From Pseudomonas frederiksbergensis (GTDB lineage: Bacteria; Pseudomonadota; Gammaproteobacteria; Pseudomonadales; Pseudomonadaceae): a stretch of DNA of 64,000 bases. Below are positions 17,750 to 26,369 of this stretch, one piece after another (within the stretch, counting starts at the first letter, position 1; each line of letters begins with the position of its first letter). The notes below the pieces were generated by a model that was not told the DNA's origin, ran no database searches, and saw only the letters and a list, made by a program, of their open reading frames with translations. The stretch is taken from assembly GCF_001952935.1 (NCBI RefSeq), contig NZ_CP018319.1, positions 3,988,001 through 4,052,000 of the forward strand. The letters run 5' to 3'. Both the position numbers and the translations under genes were made by a program.

Positions 17750-18292
17750 ATGTTGCTCAGTTATCTACGGCTGGTGTTGTTCGCGGCGGGCCTGTTGATC
17801 GGTGTCCAGGTGCCGGGGTTTATCAGCGACTATGCCAAGCGCGTCGAAGCGCATCTGATTGAGGCGCAAACTGGTCTGAGCGGTTTTCAGGGCACGGCGA
17901 ATCAGTTCTTCAAGGGGGACATGCAGGCATTGGTGGCTCATTACCGCGCCAGTGAAGACCCGATCTTTCGCAGCGATGCCGACAGCCTGAGCACCTTGCT
18001 CACCCGTCAACTGGCCCTCGATAAACAGTTCCAGGCCATGCAAGGCCCGTGGTACATCCGCTTGCTGCAGGTCGCACTGGCGGCCGATCCGGATATTCGC
18101 AAGGAAACCTGGAACGGCTACAGCTATCAGATCCTGCTGACGCCGGAAGCGATGATCTGGGGCATGAGCGGGGCGTTGCTGTTGTCGTTCGGCATTGAAT
18201 GCCTGTTCCGTCTGATCGACTGGGTGGTGCTGGGTGGCAAACGCCTGCGCCAGAGCCGGCCGATCGAAGACCGGGATGTGCGCGGGTTGTAA
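17750..18292 (+). CDS. DUF2937 family membrane protein
   Basis: 180 residues with an N-terminal helix (LVLFAAGLLIGVQVPGFI), a soluble middle (EAHLIEAQTGLSGFQ region with many charged helices) and a C-terminal membrane helix (MIWGMSGALLLSFGIECLF). This matches the DUF2937 family of inner-membrane proteins with a periplasmic centre. It is likely the last gene of the 16432-18292 run, ending in a family C repeat. Confidence 0.75.
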   Translation: MLLSYLRLVLFAAGLLIGVQVPGFISDYAKRVEAHLIEAQTGLSGFQGTANQFFKGDMQALVAHYRASEDPIFRSDADSLSTLLTRQLALDKQFQAMQGPWYIRLLQVALAADPDIRKETWNGYSYQILLTPEAMIWGMSGALLLSFGIECLFRLIDWVVLGGKRLRQSRPIEDRDVRGL

Positions 18293-18315
18293 TGAGCGCC
18301 ACCGACCTGTCGAGT

Positions 18316-18425
18316 GATCGTTCCCACGCTCTGCGTGGGAATGCCTCAACGGACGCTCTGCGTTCGGCTCTGAATGGGACGCGGAGCGTCCCGGCTGCAT
18401 TCCCACGCGGAGCGTGGGAGCGATC
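18316..18425. repeat. Family C four-hairpin repeat element, copy 4
   Basis: Same terminal arms (TTCCCACGCTCTGCGTGGGA left, TTCCCACGCGGAGCGTGGGA right) with inner hairpins. It sits between the convergent DUF2937 gene and the frameshifted LysR gene, 4 bases before the latter's stop. Confidence 0.92.
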
Positions 18426-18429
18426 AATT

Positions 18430-19355
18430 TCAGCTCACCGAAGGTTTGCTGAGGACGATGTAGTTTTCACCCACCTTCTTCGCATACCCGTCCAGCACTT
18501 GCTGACATAACGAAACAATCTCCTCGACCCACTCCACGCCCACCCGCCACGACACCACCACCTGCAAATTCGGTGGCCGTTGGTAGATGGCCAGCAAGGT
18601 CAATTCCCCCGCGCCAGTTCCTCGGCGACCAGCACCGGTGGCAGCGCACCAATACCGAAACCGTCCCGCAGCAACCGGGTGATCGCCGATACCGAGTTCA
18701 CGCAGTTCAATCGTGGCGTCAGGATGCCGTTGGCCTGCATCAGGGCGAGAATTTCCTGATGCGGATGGGAGTTTTTCGAATAGGTAATGATCCGTTCCCG
18801 CGCCAGGTCGGCAATGCCGGAATACTCGCGGTTGTAGATCGAGTTCGTAGCCACAATCCAGCCCATCGGGTGACTGGCCAGTTCAAGGCTGCGCACACTT
18901 TCCTGACGCAACAGGTCGGTTTGCAGGATCAGATCGAGAAAGCCTTTTTGCAGCTGATCGCAGAGGTTGAGCGCGGTATCGGCCACCAGCTCGATTTCCA
19001 CCAGTGGATAGTGATCCATCATTTGCGCCACCAACGGGCTCAACCAGGTGTGGATGACGGTGTCCATGACACCGATCCGGACCCGTCCGACCTTGCTTGA
19101 GCGCGTTTCGATCGAGTGCTTGAGCGCCTGCATCGTATCCATCATCTGCTCGGCATATTCGAGCACTTTCAGGCCTTCGGGCGTCAGGCTCACGCCGCGA
19201 GAATCGCGCAGGAACAGCTTCACCCCGAGCTCGCCTTCGAGCACGGCAATGCGGCTGGAAATCGACGCCTGGGTAGTGAAGAGCTTGTCTGCCGTCAGGC
19301 GAAAACTCTTGAGTCGGGCGACCCAGACAAAGGTCTCGAGAAACTTCAGGTTCAT
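18430..19355 (-). pseudogene. LysR-type regulator of the pxp locus, one-base frameshift
   Basis: From the ATG at 19353-19355 the frame encodes 251 residues of a LysR regulator: helix-turn-helix FRLTADKLFTTQASISSRIAVLE, then the effector domain VRIGVMDTVIHTWLSP. It then stops at 18600-18602. Just before the stop the coding strand has five Gs (18606-18610). With six, translation continues in the next frame through LTLLAIYQRPPNLQVVVSW and ends at the TGA at 18430-18432, giving 308 residues, the normal LysR length. The last 57 or so residues are intact as sequence. Divergent from the MFS-pxpABC genes, which it probably regulates. As read, the product lacks the end of its effector domain. A base-calling error is a realistic alternative. 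Confidence 0.85.
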
Positions 19356-19385
19356 GGGGGTCAGCTCTTGCGACCCGCCTGAGGG

Positions 19386-19400
19386 ATAAGGTTTTCTTAT
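19386..19400. promoter_or_regulatory. LysR-type operator ATAAG-N5-CTTAT
   Basis: ATAAGGTTTTCTTAT is a perfect interrupted dyad that satisfies the T-N11-A rule of LysR-type regulators. It lies 31 bases upstream of the LysR ATG in the divergent region with the MFS-pxpABC operon, the expected place for the autoregulatory and activation site. Confidence 0.6.
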
Positions 19401-19529
19401 GTCTAGGGCGGGGTTTTATTAGTTGGACGTAACAGGGCAAGGAGCCCAAAAATCAGGCCATCCGGTCCCCACGATAGGCGTCGTCGGGGTTCAGAACAAT
19501 ACCAATAAAAATTAGCGCGGAGATTTGCC

Positions 19530-20816
19530 ATGAGTGCGCCCGACACGCTCGACATCCCCAAAGCCACGGTTCACCCGGGACCTTTCGACTGGTACCGCAA
19601 CATCAATCAGCAGGAACGTCGCACGTTCTGGAGCTGCAAGATCGGCTATGGCCTGGACGGCATGGACACCCAGATGCTCAGCTTTGTGGTGCCGACCCTG
19701 ATTGCGATGTGGGGCATCACCACCGGCGAGGCCGGGCTGATTCACACCAGCACCTTGATCGCCTCGGCCATCGGCGGTTGGGTGGCGGGGATTCTCTCCG
19801 ACCGCATCGGTCGCGTCCGCACTTTGCAACTCACCGTACTGTGGTTCGCCTTCTTCACCTTCCTCTGCGGTTTCGCCCAGAACTACGAGCAACTGCTGAT
19901 CAGCCGCACGCTGATGGGCTTCGGTTTCGGCGGCGAATGGACCGCCGGCGCGGTGCTGATGGGTGAAGTGATTCGTGCCAAGGACCGCGGCAAAGCGGTG
20001 GGCATGGTGCAATCCGGCTGGGCATTGGGTTGGGGACTGACGGCGATCCTGTATGCGCTGCTGTTCTCGGTACTGCCGCCGGAGGACGCCTGGCGCGCTC
20101 TGTTCCTGCTTGGCATCGTGCCGGCGATCTTCGTGATCTTCGTCCGCCGACTGGTCAAGGACCCGGAAATCTATCGCGAAGCCAAGGCCAAGCAAGAACC
20201 CAGCAACCCGGCAAAGTTCTACGAGATCTTCGCTCCCGGCATCCTGTTCACCACGATTCGCGCGTCGGTACTGACCACTGGTGCCCTCGGCGGTTACTAC
20301 GCGATCACCTCCTGGTTGCCGACCTTTCTGAAGAACGAACGCGGTTTGAGCGTACTCGGTACGGGCGGTTATCTGGCGATGGTGATCGTCGGTTCCTACG
20401 TCGGTTACGTCATCAGTGCGTATTTGACTGACATCCTCGGGCGTAAGAAGAACTTCATTCTGTTCGCGGTCGGCTCGTTCACCATTGTTCTGCTCTACAC
20501 CCAATTGCCGGTCAGCAATGGCGTGATGCTCTGGCTGGGCTTTCCTCTGGGCTTCTTCGCTTCGGGGATTTTCAGTGGCATGGGCGCGTTCTTGACCGAG
20601 CTGTTTCCAACGCGGATTCGCGGTTCCGGCCAGGGCTTTTGCTACAACATCGGCCGGGCGCTGGCGGCATTGTTCCCGCTGTTGATCGGTTTGATGAGCC
20701 AGAAGGTGCCATTGAGCGTGGGAATCGGTGCTTTTGCGGCGGTGTCCTACGGGGTGGTGATCCTTGCGGCGCTGAGCCTGCCGGAAACCCGTGGCAAGCA
20801 ACTCGAAGCCGAGTAA
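19530..20816 (+). CDS. MFS transporter of the 5-oxoproline locus
   Basis: 428 residues with 12 predicted helices. MFS signature motifs are AGILSDRIGRVRTLQL (between helices 2 and 3) and YLTDILGRKKNF (between helices 8 and 9). LMGFGFGGEWTAGAVLMGE in helix 4 resembles the aromatic/organic acid:H+ symporter and sialate-type branch. It lies first in a rightward operon with pxpABC (60 bases before pxpA) and divergent to a LysR gene. This suggests uptake of 5-oxoproline (pyroglutamate) or a related lactam/acid; the substrate is inferred from context only. Confidence 0.85.
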   Translation: MSAPDTLDIPKATVHPGPFDWYRNINQQERRTFWSCKIGYGLDGMDTQMLSFVVPTLIAMWGITTGEAGLIHTSTLIASAIGGWVAGILSDRIGRVRTLQLTVLWFAFFTFLCGFAQNYEQLLISRTLMGFGFGGEWTAGAVLMGEVIRAKDRGKAVGMVQSGWALGWGLTAILYALLFSVLPPEDAWRALFLLGIVPAIFVIFVRRLVKDPEIYREAKAKQEPSNPAKFYEIFAPGILFTTIRASVLTTGALGGYYAITSWLPTFLKNERGLSVLGTGGYLAMVIVGSYVGYVISAYLTDILGRKKNFILFAVGSFTIVLLYTQLPVSNGVMLWLGFPLGFFASGIFSGMGAFLTELFPTRIRGSGQGFCYNIGRALAALFPLLIGLMSQKVPLSVGIGAFAAVSYGVVILAALSLPETRGKQLEAE

Positions 20817-20876
20817 CTGATAATCTGCGGGCAAATGCCTACAGCTAAAAGAATAAAACCTACAGGAGTGTTCACC

Positions 20877-21629
20877 GTGAACCGCCTGCTATTGAACTGC
20901 GACATCGGCGAGAGTTTCGGCAACTGGACCATGGGTCTGGACGCCGAGGTCATGCCCTTCATCGATTGCGCCAACATCGCCTGCGGCTTCCATGCCGGCG
21001 ACCCGAGCATCATGCGCAAGACGGTCAGCCTGGCCTTGAGCAACGGCGTGCAGATCGGCGCACATCCGGCGTATCAGGATCTGGTCGGCTTCGGCCGTCG
21101 TTCCATGGCCTACACCGCCCAGGAACTTCAGGACATTGTGCATTACCAGATCGGCGCTCTCGACGGCATTTGCCGGGCCCAGGGCGGGCGGGTGAGTTAC
21201 GTCAAACCGCACGGCGCGATGTACAACGACATGATGGCCAACCCGGCGCAGTTGCGCGCAGTGCTTCAGGCTGTGGCGGCCTATGATCGCCAGTTGCCGC
21301 TGATGTTGATGGCCACTCGCGACAACAGCGCAGCCCAGCAATTGGGCGATGAATACGGCGTGACCCTGTGGTTCGAAGCTTTCGCCGATCGTGCTTACGA
21401 CAGCGCTGGAATGCTGGTTTCGCGACAACTGCCAGGCGCAGTGCATCACGATCCCGAGACAATCATCGAACAGGCGCTGACCATTGCTCGCGGCGGCAAC
21501 CTTACGGCCAGCGATGGCAGTGCCTTGCGCTTGCAAGCCAACACCCTTTGCGTACACGGCGACAATGCCAGTTCGGTAGCCGCCGTGCGGCGTATCCGCG
21601 AAGCACTTGATCAGCAGAGCGCGCCATGA
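20877..21629 (+). CDS. pxpA: 5-oxoprolinase subunit PxpA
   Basis: 250 residues from a GTG at 20877, preceded by CAGGAG at eight bases; the longer frame from 20835 has no such site and starts before the conserved [11 protein letters not shown]. LamB/YcsF family landmarks are [30 protein letters not shown] and [10 protein letters not shown]. PxpA acts with PxpBC in ATP-dependent opening of 5-oxoproline to glutamate. It overlaps pxpB by four bases (ATGA). Confidence 0.94.
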   Translation: MNRLLLNCDIGESFGNWTMGLDAEVMPFIDCANIACGFHAGDPSIMRKTVSLALSNGVQIGAHPAYQDLVGFGRRSMAYTAQELQDIVHYQIGALDGICRAQGGRVSYVKPHGAMYNDMMANPAQLRAVLQAVAAYDRQLPLMLMATRDNSAAQQLGDEYGVTLWFEAFADRAYDSAGMLVSRQLPGAVHHDPETIIEQALTIARGGNLTASDGSALRLQANTLCVHGDNASSVAAVRRIREALDQQSAP

Positions 21630-22330
21630 ACCTGCGGGTAGAAGTGGTGGCGCTGGATTGCTTGATGGTCCGTCTGTTCGATGAAATCAGCGAGGCCAAC
21701 ATGCCGTGGATGCTCGCCGCCAGCGAAAGTCTGCGTGCTGCGTTCGCCGGGCATCTGATCGATTTGGTGCCGTCCTATACGACGTTGATGGTGCATTACG
21801 ACCTGACCGCGTTGAGTCCGGCCCAGGCTCGGGAGCTGATCGCCGAGGCCTTGATCGATTTGTCGCCCAACGCCTGCACCCCCGGCAAATGCCATGTGTT
21901 GCCGGTCTGGTATGACTTGAGCGTTGGCCCGGAGTTGAGCCTGTTGTCCCAGCGCAGCGGATTGGCCGTGGATGAAGTGATCCGCCGCCACAGCGAGCGC
22001 GAATATCAGGTGTTCGCCCTGGGTTTCGCGCCGGGTTTCGCCTTCATGGGGCTGGTGGAAGAAGCGCTGGCGGCGCCGCGTTTAAACACTCCGCGTAAAA
22101 AGGTGGCCGCGGGAAGCGTCGGCATCGCCGAACGGCAAACCGCCGCTTACCCGGTGGTGTCTCCCGGTGGCTGGAATCTGATCGGCCGCACCCCGGCCAA
22201 ATTGTTCGACCGCGAACGCGACGGCTACAGCCTGATGCAACCGGGCGATACGGTGCGCTTCGAAGCCATCAGTCATGCCGAATTCATCAATCTGGGCGGT
22301 GATGACACGCCGTTGGAGGCGCAGGCATGA
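21626..22330 (+). CDS. pxpB: 5-oxoprolinase subunit PxpB
   Basis: 234 residues, carboxyltransferase/allophanate-hydrolase subunit 1 type. Motifs are [44 protein letters not shown] and [12 protein letters not shown]. It forms the complex with PxpC that supports ATP-dependent 5-oxoproline hydrolysis in the cytoplasm. The start overlaps pxpA and the end overlaps pxpC by four bases each, so translation of the three is coupled. Confidence 0.94.
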   Translation: MNLRVEVVALDCLMVRLFDEISEANMPWMLAASESLRAAFAGHLIDLVPSYTTLMVHYDLTALSPAQARELIAEALIDLSPNACTPGKCHVLPVWYDLSVGPELSLLSQRSGLAVDEVIRRHSEREYQVFALGFAPGFAFMGLVEEALAAPRLNTPRKKVAAGSVGIAERQTAAYPVVSPGGWNLIGRTPAKLFDRERDGYSLMQPGDTVRFEAISHAEFINLGGDDTPLEAQA

Positions 22331-23253
22331 GCCGTCTATCAATAGAAGCGAGTACACCGCTGTGCCTGTTGCAGGACGCTGGCCGTTTTGGCGTGCGGCA
22401 TCTGGGCGTGACCCAGGGCGGGGCGGCGGATTGGCGATCGATGTCTTGGGCCAATTGGTTGCTGGGCAATGCCCTGGATGCACCGGTGATTGAAATCACC
22501 CTCGGCGGGTTCACCGTCGTTGCCGAAGAAGATTGTGTGCTGGCGTTGGCCGGCGCGGATCTGGGGGCGCAGGTGGATGGCGAGGCGTTGGCGCCGTGGC
22601 GCAGTTTCAGGCTGAACAAAGGTCAGCAGTTGCAATTCATCCAGCCACTGCTTGGCGCCCGGGCTTATTTGGCGGCCCCGGGCGGATTTGATGCGCCAAA
22701 GGTGTTGGGCAGTAGCGCAACGGTGGTCCGTGAGGAACTCGGTGGGCTTGACGGTATGGGCCGGGCGTTGGCCAAAGATGCGCAGTTGAGCTACTCGGGC
22801 AGCTCGCTGCTTTTGCTGCGGGAATTGGCGCCGGAACAGGTGCCGGATTTCAAACTCAACGCGCCGCTGGACCTGGTCCTTGGTGCGCAGATCGGCGAGT
22901 TCAGTGGCCAGAGTTCGTTTGACGCGTTCAACAGTGTCTGGACCCTCGACAGCCGTGCCGACCGGATGGGCATCCGCTTGCTGGGAACGGCATTGCAGTA
23001 TCAGGGTAAGCCGATGATTTCCGAAGCCATCCCGCTGGGGGCGGTTCAGGTGCCGCCGGACGGGCAGCCGATTGTGCTGCTCAATGATCGGCAGACCATT
23101 GGCGGCTATCCGCGATTGGGGGCGTTGACGCCGTTGGCATTGGCGCGGCTGGCGCAGTGTTTGCCGGGGGCGAAGGTGCGGTTGAAGCCGGTGGTGCAGG
23201 ATGTCGCGCATCGCGAACACGTCGAATACCTGCGTCGGTTTGCCTCGCACTGA
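22327..23253 (+). CDS. pxpC: 5-oxoprolinase subunit PxpC
   Basis: 308 residues, carboxyltransferase subunit 2 (KipA-like) type. QDAGRFGVRHLGVTQGGAADW at the start, RAYLAAPGGFDAPKVLGS in the middle and the ATP-related GRHL/QTIGGYPRLG region near the end are typical. It completes the PxpABC complex. The TGA stop (23251-23253) is partly formed by the first bases of a family C repeat, so the repeat was inserted at, or has grown to, the end of the gene. Confidence 0.93.
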   Translation: MSRLSIEASTPLCLLQDAGRFGVRHLGVTQGGAADWRSMSWANWLLGNALDAPVIEITLGGFTVVAEEDCVLALAGADLGAQVDGEALAPWRSFRLNKGQQLQFIQPLLGARAYLAAPGGFDAPKVLGSSATVVREELGGLDGMGRALAKDAQLSYSGSSLLLLRELAPEQVPDFKLNAPLDLVLGAQIGEFSGQSSFDAFNSVWTLDSRADRMGIRLLGTALQYQGKPMISEAIPLGAVQVPPDGQPIVLLNDRQTIGGYPRLGALTPLALARLAQCLPGAKVRLKPVVQDVAHREHVEYLRRFASH

Positions 23254-23354
23254 TCGTTCCCACGCTCCGCGTGGGAATGCCGCCCGGGACGCTCCGCGTC
23301 CCTGTGACGCGGAGCGTCACTTGATGCATTCCCACACAGAGCGTGGGAACGATC
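23252..23354. repeat. Family C four-hairpin repeat element, copy 5
   Basis: GATCGTTCCCACGCTCCGCG on the left; the right arm ends GGGAACGATC. A short extra fragment (GTGTGGGAACGATC, about 23366-23379) follows, looking like the trace of a second copy. It lies between convergent pxpC and the VWA gene. Confidence 0.9.
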
Positions 23355-23385
23355 AACGATCAGCAGTGTGGGAACGATCAGCGCT

Positions 23386-24564
23386 CTATTTGGAAAGAAA
23401 CCGCATCCCTTCCTCCAACCCCCGCAACGTCAGCGGGTACATCTGGTCGTTAATCAAGTCCCGCACGATGTTGGTCGACGACGTATAGCCCCACGTATCT
23501 TTCGGATACGGGTTGATCCAGATGACCTTCTTGTACTTCTCCATGAACCGTTGCATCCACACATAACCCGCCTCTTCGTTCCAGTGCTCGACGCTGCCGC
23601 CGGCCTGGGTGATTTCGTACGGGGCCATGGCGGCGTCACCGATGAAGATCACTTTGTAGTCGGCGCCGTATTTGTGCAGCAGGTCCTGGGTCGAGGTGCG
23701 CTCGGAGGTGCGGCGCATGTTGTTCTTCCACACCGATTCATAAACGAAGTTGTGGAAGTAGAAGTACTCCAGGTGCTTGAACTCGGTCTTGCAGGCCGAG
23801 AACAGCTCTTCGCAGATCTTCACGTGGGCGTCCATCGAGCCGCCGATGTCGAACAGCAGCAACAGCTTGACGGTGTTGCGTCGCTCCGGACGCATCTGGA
23901 TGTTCAGCAGCCCGGCATCGCGCGCGGTGTGGTCGATGGTGCCATCGATGTCCAGCTCTTCCGCCGCACCCTGACGGGCGAATTTGCGCAGCCGTCGCAG
24001 GGCGACCTTGATGTTGCGCGTGCCCAGTTCCACCGAGTCATCGAGGTTCTTGTACTCGCGCTGATCCCAGACCTTGACCGCTTTGCCCTGGCGTTTGCCG
24101 GCATCGCCGACCCGAATGCCTTCCGGGTTGAAGCCCCCGGAGCCAAACGGACTGGTGCCGCCCGTGCCGATCCACTTGTTACCGCCGGCATGGCGTTCTT
24201 TCTGTTCTTCGAGGCGTTTCTTGAACTCTTCGATCAGCTTGTCCAGGCCGCCGAGGGACTGGATCGCCGCCCGCTCTTCGTCGCTCAGCGAACGCTCGAA
24301 TTCCTTGCGCAACCAGTCTTCCGGGATCAATGCCTGAAGATGATCGTCAAGTTTTTCCAGGCCGTTGAAATAGGCACCGAACGCCCGGTCGAACTTGTCG
24401 AAATGCTTTTCGTCCTTCACCAGAATGGCCCGGGACAGGTAATAAAACTCGTCCATGTCGGCGAAGGTCACGCGCTGCTTCAGCGCGTTGATCAGGTCCA
24501 GCAGCTCCCGTACCGAGACCGGCACCTTGGCTGCGCGCATTTCATTGAACAGGTTAAGCAGCAT
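23386..24564 (-). CDS. VWA domain protein (CoxE-like) of a MoxR/VWA pair
   Basis: 392 residues. The N-terminal helical region begins MLLNLFNEMRAAKVPVSVREL. The C-terminal von Willebrand A-type domain has LLLLFDIGGSMDAHV; the MIDAS is DxGxS rather than the classic DxSxS. KVIFIGDAAMAPYEI carries the later metal-ligand region. It probably works with the MoxR AAA ATPase encoded 33 bases upstream as an ATPase-driven metal- or cofactor-insertion or remodelling chaperone, as in CoxD/CoxE or MoxR/VWA pairs. GAGGG lies before the ATG. Clients are unknown. Confidence 0.85.
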   Translation of the reverse strand: MLLNLFNEMRAAKVPVSVRELLDLINALKQRVTFADMDEFYYLSRAILVKDEKHFDKFDRAFGAYFNGLEKLDDHLQALIPEDWLRKEFERSLSDEERAAIQSLGGLDKLIEEFKKRLEEQKERHAGGNKWIGTGGTSPFGSGGFNPEGIRVGDAGKRQGKAVKVWDQREYKNLDDSVELGTRNIKVALRRLRKFARQGAAEELDIDGTIDHTARDAGLLNIQMRPERRNTVKLLLLFDIGGSMDAHVKICEELFSACKTEFKHLEYFYFHNFVYESVWKNNMRRTSERTSTQDLLHKYGADYKVIFIGDAAMAPYEITQAGGSVEHWNEEAGYVWMQRFMEKYKKVIWINPYPKDTWGYTSSTNIVRDLINDQMYPLTLRGLEEGMRFLSK

Positions 24565-24597
24565 GGCTATCGCCCTCTATCTTGTTAAACAGAGGGA

Positions 24598-25443
24598 TCA
24601 GCGAGTGCCGCGACGGCTCATGAACGCCAGACGTTCAAGCAACTGCACGTCCTGTTCGTTCTTCACCAAAGCGCCGGCCAGCGGTGGAATGGCCTTGGTC
24701 GGATCGCGCTCGCGCAGTACCGCTTCGCCGATGTTGTCGGCCATCAGCAGCTTCAGCCAGTCAACCAGTTCGGAGGTCGATGGCTTTTTCTTCAGACCCG
24801 GCACCTTGCGTACGTCGAAGAACACGTCCAGCGCTTCGCTGACCAGGTCTTTCTTGATGTTCGGGTAATGCACGTCGACGATCCGCTGCATCGTGACGCG
24901 GTCCGGGAAGGCGATGTAGTGGAAGAAGCAGCGGCGCAGGAAGGCGTCCGGCAGTTCTTTTTCATTGTTGGAGGTAATGATGATGATCGGGCGTTTCTTG
25001 GCCTTGATGGTTTCGTCGATCTCGTAGACGTAGAACTCCATCTTGTCGAGTTCTTGCAGCAGGTCGTTGGGGAATTCGATGTCGGCCTTGTCGATTTCGT
25101 CGATCAGCAAAATCACCCGCTCTTCGGATTCGAAGGCTTCCCAGAGCTTGCCCTTTTTCAGGTAATTGCGAACGTCGTGGACCTTTTCCGTGCCCAGTTG
25201 CGAGTCGCGCAGACGGCTGACCGCGTCGTACTCGTACAGGCCCTGATGCGCCTTGGTGGTGGATTTGATGTGCCAGGTGATCAGTCTGGCGCCGAAGGAC
25301 TCGGCCAGTTGCTCGGCGAGCATGGTCTTGCCGGTGCCCGGTTCGCCCTTGACCAGCAGCGGACGCTCCAGCGTGATGGCGGCGTTGATCGCCAGCTTCA
25401 GGTCATCGGTGGCGACGTAGGCCGGGGTGCCTTCGAACTTCAT
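24598..25443 (-). CDS. MoxR-family AAA+ ATPase
   Basis: 281 residues with Walker A GEPGTGKTMLAEQ, Walker B ILLIDEIDKADIEF, sensor 1 IIITSNNEKELPDAFLRRC and the arginine finger in the last of these. It is first in the operon with the VWA gene, with GAGGAT before the ATG and a promoter-like pair at 25514-25543. MoxR ATPases act as chaperones for enzyme maturation or stress response, in concert with VWA partners. The target here is not indicated by neighbours. Confidence 0.9.
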   Translation of the reverse strand: MKFEGTPAYVATDDLKLAINAAITLERPLLVKGEPGTGKTMLAEQLAESFGARLITWHIKSTTKAHQGLYEYDAVSRLRDSQLGTEKVHDVRNYLKKGKLWEAFESEERVILLIDEIDKADIEFPNDLLQELDKMEFYVYEIDETIKAKKRPIIIITSNNEKELPDAFLRRCFFHYIAFPDRVTMQRIVDVHYPNIKKDLVSEALDVFFDVRKVPGLKKKPSTSELVDWLKLLMADNIGEAVLRERDPTKAIPPLAGALVKNEQDVQLLERLAFMSRRGTR

Positions 25444-25513
25444 CTGCTAATCCTCGAACGGTAAACGCCGACCTGAGCGAAGCAGGGCGGGGCGCAATAG
25501 TGGGTCAGGTCCG

Positions 25514-25543
25514 ACTATAACGCGCAGCCCGGTCGACTGTGAA
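25514..25543 (-). promoter_or_regulatory. Likely sigma-70 promoter for MoxR-VWA operon
   Basis: On the minus strand, TTCACA (positions 25543-25538) and TATAGT (25519-25514) are separated by 18 bases, each 5 of 6 to consensus. The transcript would begin about 65 bases before the MoxR ATG. Confidence 0.45.
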
Positions 25544-25614
25544 CGCAGACGGCTTATTCAGTCTCTGAATGGGGCGTCACATCTTGACTCAGTCTCGGCC
25601 CCTAGCCAGTATTG

Positions 25615-25639
25615 AGCTATCGCCATTTTGGCGATAGCT
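25615..25639. promoter_or_regulatory. Perfect 10-bp palindrome just upstream of the DUF4160-DUF2442 pair
   Basis: AGCTATCGCC-ATTTT-GGCGATAGCT: both 10-base arms are perfect complements around a 5-base loop. The right arm ends eight bases before the DUF4160 ATG, in the position of its ribosome-binding site. It could be an operator for the HTH protein encoded in the same operon, or an RNA stem limiting translation. Confidence 0.6.
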
Positions 25640-25647
25640 TGCGGGGC

Positions 25648-25878
25648 ATGTCTACTAAATACCGATTTCGCGATACGTACCGCATTCAGTTGCGCGAGAA
25701 GGACCACCCGCCGCCCCATGTTCACCTGACCGGCGGCGGGCTCGACGTGATGCTTAGCCTTGAAACCGTCGAAGTGATGGTAGGCAAGGCGCCGCCGCTG
25801 ATTATCAAGGAAGCGCTGGCGTGGGTCAGGGCCCATCAGGTGCAATTGCTGGAGGATTGGAAACGATGTTACCCATGA
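25648..25878 (+). CDS. DUF4160 family small protein
   Basis: 76 residues from the ATG at 25648. The family core RIQLREKDHPPPHVHLTGGG with the HxPPHxH-like motif is clear. DUF4160 genes are commonly found beside DUF2442 genes, and such pairs are listed by some predictors as toxin-antitoxin-like; no mechanism is proven to my knowledge. Here the pair overlaps by 13 bases. The Shine-Dalgarno is poor (GGGG) and lies against a palindrome. Length is normal for the family. Confidence 0.8.
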   Translation: MSTKYRFRDTYRIQLREKDHPPPHVHLTGGGLDVMLSLETVEVMVGKAPPLIIKEALAWVRAHQVQLLEDWKRCYP

Positions 25879-26369
25879 AACGGCCACGGCTGTCGTCCGT
25901 GCAGGTGTTGCCGGATTACCGCCTTATGCTGACCTTTATCGATGGTCAGCAACTGAACCTCGATTTGAGTCGGGACCTGCGCGCCTATCCAGGGTTGCAA
26001 CCCTTGTTGGAGATGAGCGCTTTCAATGGGGCAACCCTGGGCGACGATGGCTGGAGTGTCGATTGGCCTGAACTGGACATCCAGATCGGCGCAGACACCC
26101 TGTATCTGGATGCTCTCGCACAAAATGCAGTGGACGAAAACACCCGGATCTTCATCGACTGGCGTGCGCGCACCGGGTTGCCGCTCAATCAGGCGGCCGA
26201 AGCGCTGGGGGTCAGTGCCCGCAGCATCACGCGCTACAGCAGTGGTCGAGAAGCCGTCCCGCGATCGTTGGCGCTGGCCTGCCTGGGTTGGGACTTCTTG
26301 CAGCAGCAATCGAACCCGGCGCGGGCGGCTGAAGAAACCGGTCGTTACACCGTTATACGTAAGCCTTAA
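25866..26369 (+). CDS. DUF2442 protein with C-terminal helix-turn-helix
   Basis: 167 residues from the ATG at 25866, with GGAGG ten bases before; an alternative ATG at 25875 is in frame. The N-terminal DUF2442 part has VLPDYRLMLTFIDGQQLNLDLS and VDWPELDIQIGADTLY. The C-terminal part LNQAAEALGVSARSITRYSSG is a xenobiotic-response-type helix-turn-helix. The architecture suggests a DNA-binding partner for DUF4160, possibly repressing the operon through the palindrome at 25615-25639. Its stop overlaps the convergent DUF748 gene by four bases. Confidence 0.78.
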   Translation: MLPMKRPRLSSVQVLPDYRLMLTFIDGQQLNLDLSRDLRAYPGLQPLLEMSAFNGATLGDDGWSVDWPELDIQIGADTLYLDALAQNAVDENTRIFIDWRARTGLPLNQAAEALGVSARSITRYSSGREAVPRSLALACLGWDFLQQQSNPARAAEETGRYTVIRKP

